DNA of 5,860 bases from JAUZPB01 sp037140715 (GCA_037140715.1 JBAXDX010000124.1:1-5860); one strand, 5' to 3'; shown: positions 1 to 5,860, counted from the first letter of the stretch. Made by a program: numbers and translations. Notes: generated from the sequence alone by a model not told the origin.

Positions 1-57
1 TGGCGGGTAAATTAAAGTATGATTACCCACTATAAACAACATAGAGCCATAATTTTG

Positions 58-67
58 TGCTTATAAT
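58..67 (+). promoter_or_regulatory. Possible -10 element upstream of the first small gene
   Basis: The ten bases TGCTTATAAT contain a perfect TATAAT hexamer, about 55 nt before the start codon at 123. The same ten bases occur in the better-supported promoter before the TPR gene (2718-2727). No good -35 hexamer is visible at 16-18 nt spacing, so this is a weak call. A six-base inverted repeat, GGGTAA (5-10) and TTACCC (23-28), lies further upstream and may or may not be related. Confidence 0.25.
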
Positions 68-122
68 TATAAGACAATGGAAATATGAGCGAAAATAAAT
101 AATAAACATAAGGAGAATAGTT

Positions 123-530
123 ATGGTTAGCGGATTACTTGGCACAGCGTCAGGAAAATTACAGACTCAGGTTGATACAACTAATGAATTAACCGATGAA
201 CAGAAAGCAAAGATTAAAGAAATTACTGCGAAATATGAGGCTAAACAGATTACCGAGGCTGAAGAACAAAGGCAGATTGCCGAAGTGAAAGCAAGCGGAA
301 CGAGAAAAAAGCAGGAGATGCTGAAATCTGCGGAACTTATAGACTCAAAGACAGCGGAAAAGGCAACAGCATCAACAACAACCCAAAATGATGTGTCTAA
401 ACAACTGACTGATCTGATGAACGACAAAAAATCCGGCAACGCAAGTCAGAATGATGTTAATGATTTCGTTAAAAATCTGAAAAGCTCGCTTGATTCAGAC
501 CAGGGGATGATTGTAGATAAGAAGGCTTAA
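123..530 (+). CDS. Small hydrophilic protein of unknown function (135 aa)
   Basis: I do not recognise this protein. The start is well supported: AGGAG at 111-115 lies 7 nt before the ATG. There is no signal peptide or membrane segment, so it is probably cytosolic. Residues 22-75 are very rich in Lys, Glu, Gln and Ala and look helical or coiled coil. The part around residues 31-57 (KIKEITAKYEAKQITEAEEQ and following) loosely resembles the short SHOCT oligomerisation motif, but without its usual glycine, so this is only a suggestion. A Thr/Ser-rich linker (82-87) follows. Then come two imperfect 21-residue units, with QNDV at 88-91 and again at 109-112. The protein contains no Cys, His, Pro or Trp, and one Tyr and one Phe. 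It converges on metY and has no same-strand partner in view. No clear intrinsic terminator of its own is visible. The gene is likely real; its function is unknown. Confidence 0.75.
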   Translation: MVSGLLGTASGKLQTQVDTTNELTDEQKAKIKEITAKYEAKQITEAEEQRQIAEVKASGTRKKQEMLKSAELIDSKTAEKATASTTTQNDVSKQLTDLMNDKKSGNASQNDVNDFVKNLKSSLDSDQGMIVDKKA

Positions 531-615
531 CTGTAAAAAGAAATTTTCACAACGATTCCATTTTTCAGCTATGATTTCCCGAAAAAGACCGGCCAGGCAC
601 TCTGTTTTGCGAATA

Positions 616-670
616 AAAACTTAGCACCCTGTAATTTATGACATCTCATAAAAACAGGGCGCTTAGTGTT
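616..670 (-). terminator. Intrinsic terminator of metY
   Basis: A long imperfect hairpin begins six bases beyond the metY stop codon. The outer arms are 616-632 and 654-670. The inner arms TTTATGA (635-641) and TCATAAA (646-652) close on a CATC tetraloop (GATG in the - strand transcript). In that transcript one apparent mismatch (626/660) becomes a G-U pair, and the 3' arm runs into UUUUUAUU. Read on +, the same pair is A-C and no T-run follows. The structure therefore serves metY rather than the convergent small gene. Confidence 0.85.
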
Positions 671-675
671 ATGCC

Positions 676-2004
676 TTATTTCCCTGCGACAGCCGCTTTA
701 ATTGCAATATCAAAATCTTCTATAATATCATCGATATGCTCAATTCCTACGGATACTCTTATCAATTCAGGCGAAACTCCGCTTTCAATCTGTTCTTCAG
801 CCGACAGTTGCTGGTGTGTTGTTGATGATGGATGAATTACAAGCGTCTTCGCATCACCGACATTGGCAACCAGGCTCGACAGCTCAACATTATTTATGAA
901 TGCCTTGCCCGTCTCTGTTCCTCCTTTAAGACCAAACGCGATAATTGATCCAAACAAGCCATGCCTTAAATACTTCTTAGCTTTTTCATGAGAAGGATGG
1001 CTTTCAAGTCCGGGATACAGAACCCATTCGACATGCTCATTAGCTTCAAGCCATTTGGCAAGTTTCAAAGCATTCCCGCCATGCCTTTCTACTCTTAAGG
1101 ATAATGTCTCCAGTCCCTGAAGCAGAAGGAATGAATTAAAAGGACTAATCGCAGGACCGATGTCTCTGAGTCCTTCGACTCTCGCTCTGATTATAAAAGC
1201 AATATTACCAAAAGGTGAATCGTTGCCAAATACATCCCAGAATTTTAATCCGTTATATCCCGGGCTTGGTTCAGTAAAGACAGGGAAGCGTCCGTTATTC
1301 CATTTGAATTTCCCCGAATCAATAATTACTCCGCCGAGAGAAGTGCCGTGTCCGCCGATCCATTTGGTTGCCGAAGCAACGACTATATCAGCTCCGTGAT
1401 CAATCGGGCGGGCAAGATATCCGCCGGCTCCAAACGTATTATCAACTATAAGCGGGATGCCATGCTTATGCGCCACTTCTGAGATTGCTTCTAAGTCTGC
1501 GATGTTTAATTTAGGATTGCCTATTGTCTCAACGTATAAAGCCTTGGTATTATCATCGATTAATTTTTCAAAATCCGCCGGATTGTCGCCATCAACGAAC
1601 TTAACATTGATGCCGAGTCTTGGGAAGGTAACCTTAAACTGATTATAAGTTCCGCCATAGAGCAGACTTGTTGAAACAATATTATCACCCGCCTGAGCTA
1701 TTGTTGCGACAGCTAAAAACTGTGCCGCCTGTCCCGATGCTGTAGCAAGTGCTCCAACACCGCCTTCCAGAGTGGCAATTCTTTTTTCAAAAACATCCGT
1801 AGTCGGGTTCATAAGCCTTGTGTAAATATTGCCGAATTTCTGTAGTGCGAAAAGCTCTGCAGCGTGGTCGGCGTCATTAAAATTATAAGATGTTGTCTGA
1901 TAAATTGGAACAGCGCGCGAGTTTGTTGTCGGGTCAGAAACCTGGCCTGCGTGGAGCTGTAAAGTTTCGAAACGGTAGTCTCTTGGTTTTCCGTTAGTGC
2001 TCAT
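676..2004 (-). CDS. metY: O-acetylhomoserine aminocarboxypropyltransferase (sulfhydrylase), MetY
   Basis: This cytosolic PLP enzyme makes L-homocysteine and acetate from O-acetyl-L-homoserine and sulfide, the direct-sulfhydrylation route to methionine. At 442 aa it is full length for MetY and longer than the usual cystathionine gamma-synthase or lyase of about 380-400 aa. Visible Cys/Met-metabolism PLP family features are: Tyr62/Arg64 in YTRLMNPT (phosphate contact from the neighbouring subunit); the SGQAA loop at 90-94; Asp188 in VDNTFGAGG (pyridine nitrogen); the Schiff-base Lys214 in SATKWIGGHG; and Arg416 in RVSVGIEH (substrate carboxylate). The segment PVFTEPSPGY (241-250) is typical of sulfhydrylases. 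AGAGGA (2012-2017) lies 7 nt before the ATG. The gene is apparently monocistronic, with its own terminator and a roughly 300-nt leader that carries a Cys/Met-containing small ORF and a second terminator. A related gamma-replacement enzyme is possible but less likely. Confidence 0.95.
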   Translation of the reverse strand: MSTNGKPRDYRFETLQLHAGQVSDPTTNSRAVPIYQTTSYNFNDADHAAELFALQKFGNIYTRLMNPTTDVFEKRIATLEGGVGALATASGQAAQFLAVATIAQAGDNIVSTSLLYGGTYNQFKVTFPRLGINVKFVDGDNPADFEKLIDDNTKALYVETIGNPKLNIADLEAISEVAHKHGIPLIVDNTFGAGGYLARPIDHGADIVVASATKWIGGHGTSLGGVIIDSGKFKWNNGRFPVFTEPSPGYNGLKFWDVFGNDSPFGNIAFIIRARVEGLRDIGPAISPFNSFLLLQGLETLSLRVERHGGNALKLAKWLEANEHVEWVLYPGLESHPSHEKAKKYLRHGLFGSIIAFGLKGGTETGKAFINNVELSSLVANVGDAKTLVIHPSSTTHQQLSAEEQIESGVSPELIRVSVGIEHIDDIIEDFDIAIKAAVAGK

Positions 2005-2107
2005 TTTTTTTTCCTCTTTCTTTTTTTATTGAACAGTTATGATTGAATGTTGTTTGAATTTTATCCCGGCTAAGCCTGATTGTCCGGATGGAATCAGCCA
2101 ATAACAA

Positions 2108-2140
2108 AAAAGCCCTTAGGTTTACACCGTAAGGGCTTTT
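2108..2140 (-). terminator. Intrinsic terminator in the metY leader (candidate attenuator)
   Basis: The perfect 11-bp arms AAAAGCCCTTA (2108-2118) and TAAGGGCTTTT (2130-2140) enclose an 11-nt loop. In the - direction the 3' arm continues into a run of T (TTTTTTGTTAT), as in a functional intrinsic terminator; in the + direction the T-run is only four bases. It lies about 25 nt after the stop of the small leader ORF and about 100 nt before the metY start. It would therefore stop transcription coming from the leader promoter before it reaches metY. It may be a regulated attenuator, or simply the end of a separate small transcript. Confidence 0.75.
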
Positions 2141-2163
2141 AAAAAATCTGTTTGAAACGATTC

Positions 2164-2268
2164 TTAAACAATATCCTCCGGCGATGGTATATCTGATGCC
2201 ATAGAACAACAAAGACCCATTGCCTGTCCGTTAGAATTTTGTGCGATATTTATGTTAAGATTTTTCAT
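2164..2268 (-). CDS. Candidate Cys/Met leader peptide of metY (34 aa)
   Basis: This small ORF runs from an ATG (2266-2268) to TAA (2164-2166) on the metY strand, ahead of the leader terminator. Its notable feature is the MGLCCSM cluster at residues 17-23: two adjacent TGT Cys codons flanked by Met codons, four sulfur residues in seven. The rest is Asn-rich at the N terminus (MKNLNINIAQ) and ends in the acidic, Pro-containing SPEDIV. There is no clear Shine-Dalgarno sequence, but the candidate promoter places the transcript start only a few bases before this ATG, so translation may be nearly leaderless. A shorter form starting at Met17 (2220) is possible. Context suggests a cis-acting regulatory leader for a sulfur-assimilation gene. 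Alternatives are a stand-alone small protein, a RiPP-like precursor (no modifying enzyme is in view), or chance. Confidence 0.5.
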   Translation of the reverse strand: MKNLNINIAQNSNGQAMGLCCSMASDIPSPEDIV

Positions 2269-2278
2269 TTGTCTGAAA

Positions 2279-2310
2279 CAAACATAAGTTAAAATGTAAT
2301 AGATTACAAG
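2279..2310 (-). promoter_or_regulatory. Candidate Bacteroidota-type promoter for the metY leader
   Basis: Read on -, TATGTTTG (2279-2286) matches the TAnnTTTG -7 element of Bacteroidota primary promoters. CTTG (2307-2310) lies 20 nt upstream and fits the TTG-containing -33 element. The predicted transcription start is about 4-8 nt before the small leader ORF, leaving almost no 5' untranslated region. The call rests on consensus match and position only. Confidence 0.5.
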
Positions 2311-2365
2311 GGGTGTACGACAATAGAATGACCGATAGTCTGGAAATAAAATATTTATGCAGGTT

Positions 2366-2386
2366 TATACAGCAGGATTCTGTATA
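2366..2386. repeat. Interrupted palindrome, possible operator
   Basis: TATACAG (2366-2372) and CTGTATA (2380-2386) form 7-bp inverted arms with a 7-nt spacer. The site lies about 55 bases upstream of the candidate metY leader promoter. The spacing suits a dimeric regulator, but nothing identifies one, and AT-rich DNA yields such sites by chance. Confidence 0.3.
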
Positions 2387-2533
2387 TGAGTGATTTTGTA
2401 TGTATAATAATGGGGAACATAATCGGGACTTTGACAAGTTTTCCTGAAAAATGCTGAAAGAAACAAGAATTCTATTGCGGGAGCGTAAATATTTTTTGTA
2501 TAAATGAAGAAAATAAATATTTGTCTGACATTC

Positions 2534-2556
2534 AATACAGAATAATATTCTGAATT
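2534..2556. repeat. Near-perfect palindrome, possible operator
   Basis: The core CAGAATAATATTCTG (2538-2552) is a perfect 7-bp inverted repeat around one central base. It is extended by AAT/ATT after one mismatch on each side, giving 10 matched pairs in 23 bases. It lies about 145 bases before the TPR promoter. No T-run follows it on +, so it is not a + strand terminator. Confidence 0.35.
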
Positions 2557-2698
2557 ATAAAAAAAAATGCTATTTTACGGTTGTTTTAATAAATGGTTCT
2601 TCGGCCATGGTGTTGCAAACTTTACTGGTTTCATAAATATACTGGGAACAGACCCGATACTTACCTGATATGACAAAGACAATTTAGAAACAGGGCAT

Positions 2699-2727
2699 TT
2701 GAGAAATGAACTATTTTTGCTTATAAT
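2699..2727 (+). promoter_or_regulatory. Sigma-70-like promoter for the TPR gene
   Basis: TTGAGA (2699-2704) matches five of six bases of the -35 consensus. It is separated by 17 nt from a perfect TATAAT (2722-2727). Transcription would start near 2734, giving a leader of about 57 nt before the ATG at 2791. This is the best classical promoter in the window. Confidence 0.5.
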
Positions 2728-2790
2728 GTGTGTGTAAGATTATCAGAAATTAATCAAACGTTATTTATTCATTAACTTATTATATACCGG

Positions 2791-4389
2791 ATGCGGTCTA
2801 TGGATTTTTTCAAAGGAATATTTGGTAAAGGCGAAGTTAAAAAATTACTTAATTTTGCTACTGAAAAATATAATACCGGCAATTATACTGAAGCTTTAGA
2901 GTTTTATGACAAGGTTATAGCAATAGACGGGAATTCATCCCAGGCATATTATGGCAGGGCGCTCTGCCGGCTTAATCTTGGTGAATTCAGCGATGCTATT
3001 TCAGGTTTTAACAAGACAATTCAGCTCGATCCGGAATTCTCCGCCGGTATATATTATGACCGTGCTGTTGCAAGGATTAAGTCTAATGATAAAGATGGAG
3101 CCTTAAATGATCTGAACAAATATCTTAGTAATAACTCCGGCAATGCTCAGGCATTTTATCAGCGCGGACTTATTCGGGAGTCGTTGAACGACCTGCAGCG
3201 TGCAGTGGAGGATTACCAGGAAGCTGTACGAAATGATCCTGGCTGCGAAGAAGCTTACTATGCGCTTGGACATGTAAAGTTCAGGTTAAAAGACTATAAG
3301 AAAGCTCTGCTTGATCTAAACAGTGCAACGGAAATTAATCCTAACCATGCGGATCCCTTTTTCTATAAGGGTCTGATACAAATTGAACTTGGTAATTTTG
3401 TGAAAGCTGAAAGCGAATTAAGACGGGTTATATCAATCAGCCCTAAGCATCATATAGAGTCTTTATATAATATTGCTATAGCAAAGAATAAGCGGCAGGA
3501 TACTGAAGGCTCTCTGCTTAAAATATCCGCCATATTAAAGATGGAACCACTCTTTATAAAAGCATATTATCTTCGTGCATCGATAAAACTTGATAAAAAT
3601 GATTTAGAAGGAGCTGATGAAGAATTTTCAAAAATAATCGGGCTTTGTCCGGAAGATTCATCCGCATACGTGGAAAGAGGCAATGTCCGCCACACCCTTT
3701 TTGACTATCAGGGCGCAATGGAAGATTATTCCAAAGCAACTGAGATGAATCCGGCTCTGACCGAACTGCAATTTAGTCTCGGACTGCTTGAAGCCAAGAT
3801 GGAAAATTATGATAATGCGGTTAAATGTTTTACAAAAGTAATTGAGCAGCAACCCGATAATGCTGAGTCCTATAATCAACGGGGTATTATAAGAAATATA
3901 CAGAAAAAGTATAACGAGGCAATAGCTGACTTTAATAAAGTCCTTGAGTTAAGCCCTGAAAATACTGTAGCATTCCTTAACCGTGGCAATTCAAGGTCCT
4001 GCCTTGAGGATAACCATGGTGCTCTCAACGATTACACAAAGGCTATGATAAATCCAAATAATTCTGAGGCGTATATCCGCAGGGGAAATATTAAGTCAAA
4101 GCTTAATGATCATTATGGAGCGTATGCTGATTATACAAAGGCAATTCATCTTGACCCAAAAGATGCTTTCAAATACTTTTGCAGGGCTAAGGCAAGTAAA
4201 ACGCTTGAAAATTATAACGTGGCTATCGATGACTTAAACAAAGCGGTAATATTAAACAATGGGTTTGCTGAGGCTTTCTTTCTCCGTGCACGTATTTATT
4301 ATGATTTAAAGAATTATAGAAATTCAACTAATGATCTGGAAACAGCCACCAAATTAAACCCGCGCATTCGGGAAACAAATAATTTCTAA
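2791..4389 (+). CDS. Tandem TPR-repeat protein (532 aa, about 15 repeats)
   Basis: After a short N-terminal tail (residues 1-17, containing MDFFKGIFGKGE), the whole protein is a continuous array of tetratricopeptide repeats. I place units at about 18-51, 52-85, 86-120, 121-154, 155-188, 189-222, 223-257, 258-291, 292-325, 326-359, 360-393, 394-426, 427-460, 461-494 and 495-528. Most show the A/G-Y/F-x-x-R-G/A opening and the A-x-x-D-Y/F-x-K-A-I-x-L-x-P ending. Such arrays form a superhelical scaffold that binds peptides or partner proteins. No enzymatic domain, signal peptide or membrane segment is visible, so it is probably cytosolic. Repeats 3 and 7 have 35 residues and repeat 12 has 33, lacking one residue just before its INPNNSE ending. 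The start is uncertain: ATG at 2791 or 2800 (MDFFKG), neither with a clear Shine-Dalgarno sequence. The binding partner is unknown and the gene appears monocistronic. Confidence 0.92.
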   Translation: MRSMDFFKGIFGKGEVKKLLNFATEKYNTGNYTEALEFYDKVIAIDGNSSQAYYGRALCRLNLGEFSDAISGFNKTIQLDPEFSAGIYYDRAVARIKSNDKDGALNDLNKYLSNNSGNAQAFYQRGLIRESLNDLQRAVEDYQEAVRNDPGCEEAYYALGHVKFRLKDYKKALLDLNSATEINPNHADPFFYKGLIQIELGNFVKAESELRRVISISPKHHIESLYNIAIAKNKRQDTEGSLLKISAILKMEPLFIKAYYLRASIKLDKNDLEGADEEFSKIIGLCPEDSSAYVERGNVRHTLFDYQGAMEDYSKATEMNPALTELQFSLGLLEAKMENYDNAVKCFTKVIEQQPDNAESYNQRGIIRNIQKKYNEAIADFNKVLELSPENTVAFLNRGNSRSCLEDNHGALNDYTKAMINPNNSEAYIRRGNIKSKLNDHYGAYADYTKAIHLDPKDAFKYFCRAKASKTLENYNVAIDDLNKAVILNNGFAEAFFLRARIYYDLKNYRNSTNDLETATKLNPRIRETNNF

Positions 4390-4458
4390 AAGTAAGGACA
4401 TAATATATACTGGCATGAAAGCTGTCCGTTAATGTTTCCGGTGCCTGAATCCGGTTCT

Positions 4459-4720
4459 TTACATTCTCCTCCGGCTCATTCTGTTTATATCCGCAAATGC
4501 ATTTAATACCGCTTCTGTCAGTATCTGTGTCTGAGTTATATACTTCCCTCTGACATTGAACTGGATATTCCGGCTGTATCCCTCTCCTCTCATTATGTAT
4601 TCCATTGCCGTCTGAAGACCTGACTATTTCGTTATCTGCTTTCCGCTGAATATCTTTTTATATAAAAACTCCGTTAATTTTAGTTGGCGTTTACGCCTGT
4701 TTTTTGCATCTTTGTTTCAT
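4459..4720 (-). pseudogene. Probable decayed small gene, Alba-like pattern
   Basis: On -, one frame stays protein-like from about 4716 to the TAA at 4459-4461, except for a single TAG (4624-4626). Without that stop it reads a basic start (RRKRQLK), then FSGKQITK-stop-SGLQTAMEYIMRGEGY, then FNVRGKYITQTQILTEAV and a basic end (MSRRRM). The order GK..., an A...YIM helix, then I/F-x-V/A-R-G-x-x-I-S/T, resembles the nucleic-acid-binding Alba fold (GKKPVMNY ... IKARGRAISKAV). This is an eye-level resemblance only. An ATG at 4718-4720 would join this frame if one A were removed from the six-A run (TTTTTT on +, 4700-4705). That makes two lesions, and the part after the second helix is short. From the Met at 4603-4605 an intact 48-codon ORF remains. 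A chance open frame is a real alternative. Confidence 0.35.
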
Positions 4721-4732
4721 ATTTTATTTTTG
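4703..4732 (+). promoter_or_regulatory. Candidate Bacteroidota-type promoter for the aminotransferase gene
   Basis: TTTG (4703-4706) and TATTTTTG (4725-4732) are separated by 18 nt and fit the -33 TTG and -7 TAnnTTTG elements. Transcription would start near 4738, leaving a leader of about 100 nt before the ATG at 4841. The region is T-rich, which raises the chance of a fortuitous match. Confidence 0.35.
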
Positions 4733-4840
4733 TCGATTAATATCTGCAAAGACGCTGTTGTTACAGTACTTTGAACACATAAAAGGTTTATTATTCGTTC
4801 AATTCAGGCACGACTTTATTTATTCAGAAGGAAAATCAGA

Positions 4841-5860
4841 ATGGCTTACCAAGTAATTAAACCAGCTCAGCGGACAGAAAATATTACCTATGCCGTAAGA
4901 GACATTATTGTAGTTGCCGATGAAGTGGCAAAAAGCGGAAAAGAAATGCTTTACTTAAATATTGGTGATCCTAATCTGTTCGATTTCCAGCCACCGCGTC
5001 ATATTATAGAAAACACCTACCAGGCTATGCTCAATAATATGAACGGTTATTCTCCGTCTTCAGGAGTTAAGGAAGCTGTACAGGCGATTGAAAGGGAAGC
5101 TGACCGCAAAGGAATAGATAACGTACAGGATATTTTTGTTACCACCGGAGCCGGCGAAGCTATCGAATTTGCGCTTACGGCTCTTGTAAATGAGGGCGAG
5201 AACGTGCTGACACCTACTCCCGGTTATCCGCTTTATACCGCTGTTGGCAGCAAACTTCAGATTATAGAGAATCCATATTATCTTGATGAGAATAACGGCT
5301 GGCAGCCTGATATTGAAGATATTAAGTCTAAGATAAATGATAAGACCAAAGCTATAATAATTATCAATCCTAATAATCCGACCGGCTCACTTTATACTCC
5401 GGATATACTCCGGCAGATAACTGACCTGGCACTTGAACGCAACCTTGTTATCCTTGCCGATGAAATCTATGACAAGCTGCTCTATGACGGAAAGAAACAT
5501 ATCTCAATCGGCTCGCTCAATAAAGATGTTTCGGTGGTTACATTCGGCGGACTTTCTAAGAATTATATGGTACCAGGTTTTCGTATCGGCTGGGGAATTG
5601 TCAGCGGAAGGAGGGAATGTCTTACGGATTACATTGATGCTATAAACAAACTTCTGAGAGCGCGTCTGTCGGCAAACCATCCGGAACAGTATGCAATCAG
5701 ACCGGCTTTGGAAGGCGATCAGTCGCATCTTGCTGAGAATATTAAGAAGCTGACGGTAAGGCGCGATATTACGGTCGAAAGGCTTAACGCTATTCCGGGT
5801 ATCAGCTGTGTTAAGCCTGAAGGTGCTTTTTATGCTTTCCCTAAGATTAATATTGAACAG
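4841..5860 (+). CDS. PLP-dependent aminotransferase, AlaA/AspC-like (partial, 340 aa seen)
   Basis: This is a class I/II (fold type I) aminotransferase, open to the window edge without a stop, so its C terminus is missing. AGAAGGAAAA (4827-4836) provides a ribosome site for the ATG. Landmarks: LNIGDPNLFDFQPP (39-52), the substrate-side entry motif; TTGAGEA (101-107), the cofactor phosphate loop; NPNNPTG (176-182), with Asn179 contacting PLP; ADEIYDKLLYDG (206-217), with Asp207 and Tyr210; Schiff-base Lys240 in GGLSKNYMVPGFRIGWG; and Arg248 for the phosphate. The N-terminal and Lys-loop patterns resemble glutamate-pyruvate (alanine) transaminases such as AlaA and its archaeal relatives, which interconvert pyruvate/glutamate and alanine/2-oxoglutarate. 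Family members of this kind have about 400 residues, so roughly 60 are missing, including the second substrate-carboxylate Arg. Exact substrate specificity cannot be assigned. It is separated from the TPR gene by about 450 bases and has its own candidate promoter. Confidence 0.9.
   Translation, partial: MAYQVIKPAQRTENITYAVRDIIVVADEVAKSGKEMLYLNIGDPNLFDFQPPRHIIENTYQAMLNNMNGYSPSSGVKEAVQAIEREADRKGIDNVQDIFVTTGAGEAIEFALTALVNEGENVLTPTPGYPLYTAVGSKLQIIENPYYLDENNGWQPDIEDIKSKINDKTKAIIIINPNNPTGSLYTPDILRQITDLALERNLVILADEIYDKLLYDGKKHISIGSLNKDVSVVTFGGLSKNYMVPGFRIGWGIVSGRRECLTDYIDAINKLLRARLSANHPEQYAIRPALEGDQSHLAENIKKLTVRRDITVERLNAIPGISCVKPEGAFYAFPKINIEQ

Larger units (their letters stand above)
2311..2698. 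other. Intergenic region without a convincing gene
   Basis: This AT-rich spacer lies between the divergent metY leader and TPR promoters. Short ORFs on both strands lack ribosome sites and protein-like composition. The only structures I can support are the two palindromes listed separately. No RNA gene or known riboswitch pattern was recognised. Confidence 0.6.

Noticed and set aside
5..28. GGGTAA/TTACCC inverted repeat at the window start
   Set aside because: It has six-base arms and a 12-nt loop without a T-run. It could be an operator or chance, and the window edge hides its context.
2005..2163. A SAM or other methionine-pathway riboswitch upstream of metY
   Set aside because: I looked for the SAM-I conserved core and similar patterns and saw none. 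The leader is explained better by a small ORF plus terminator.
2255..2437. 60-codon - strand ORF upstream of the metY leader
   Set aside because: It is rich in Ser, Leu, Cys and His with no ribosome site, and it overlaps the candidate promoter and the small leader ORF. It reads like random AT-rich DNA.
2567..2668. 33-codon + strand ORF beginning MLFYGCFNKW in the intergenic spacer
   Set aside because: It has no ribosome site, no promoter placed for it, and an overlapping alternative ORF in another frame. The composition gives no family hint, so I treat it as chance.
4396..4427. GGACA/TGTCC inverted repeat just after the TPR stop, as a terminator
   Set aside because: It has a five-base stem with a 22-nt loop and no following T-run. 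It does not look like an intrinsic terminator.
4495..4504. Perfect ten-base palindrome AAATGCATTT
   Set aside because: It is short and AT-rich, and lies inside the candidate decayed gene with no promoter near it. It is expected by chance.
4686..4705. GGCG-TTTA-CGCC hairpin followed by six T on +, a possible terminator for the TPR gene
   Set aside because: The stem is only four base pairs and lies about 300 bases after the stop codon, inside the candidate pseudogene. This is too weak to call.

Overview
The window looks like moderately AT-rich chromosomal DNA, probably from the Bacteroidota/Ignavibacteria-Chlorobi side of the bacteria. The lineage is an inference: two candidate promoters carry the TAnnTTTG -7 element typical of that group, Shine-Dalgarno use is mixed, and the gene content (a long cytosolic TPR protein, a MetY-type sulfhydrylase, an AlaA-like aminotransferase) fits. 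No sequence search was possible.

Layout: a small orphan gene on + (123-530) converges on metY on - (676-2004), which ends in a strong intrinsic terminator (616-670). Upstream of metY is a roughly 300-nt leader, also on -. It holds a candidate promoter, a 34-codon small ORF with a Met-Gly-Leu-Cys-Cys-Ser-Met cluster (2164-2268), and an intrinsic terminator (2108-2140) lying before metY. This is the layout of a leader-peptide attenuator and is the most interesting part of the window. From about 2311 to 2698 there is no convincing gene, only two operator-like palindromes. A sigma-70-like promoter (2699-2727) then precedes a 532-residue protein made almost entirely of 15 tandem TPR repeats (2791-4389). 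The next 450 bases hold what looks like a decayed small gene on - (4459-4720), with an Alba-like sequence pattern, one internal stop and a probable frameshift. Last is a class I/II PLP aminotransferase on + (4841 to the window edge), cut off by the window.

How the genes relate: metY makes homocysteine from O-acetylhomoserine and sulfide, and its leader could sense Cys/Met supply. The aminotransferase also belongs to amino-acid metabolism but has its own candidate promoter. The TPR protein and the first small gene have no visible functional partner here. No mobile element, CRISPR array, tRNA or rRNA was seen.
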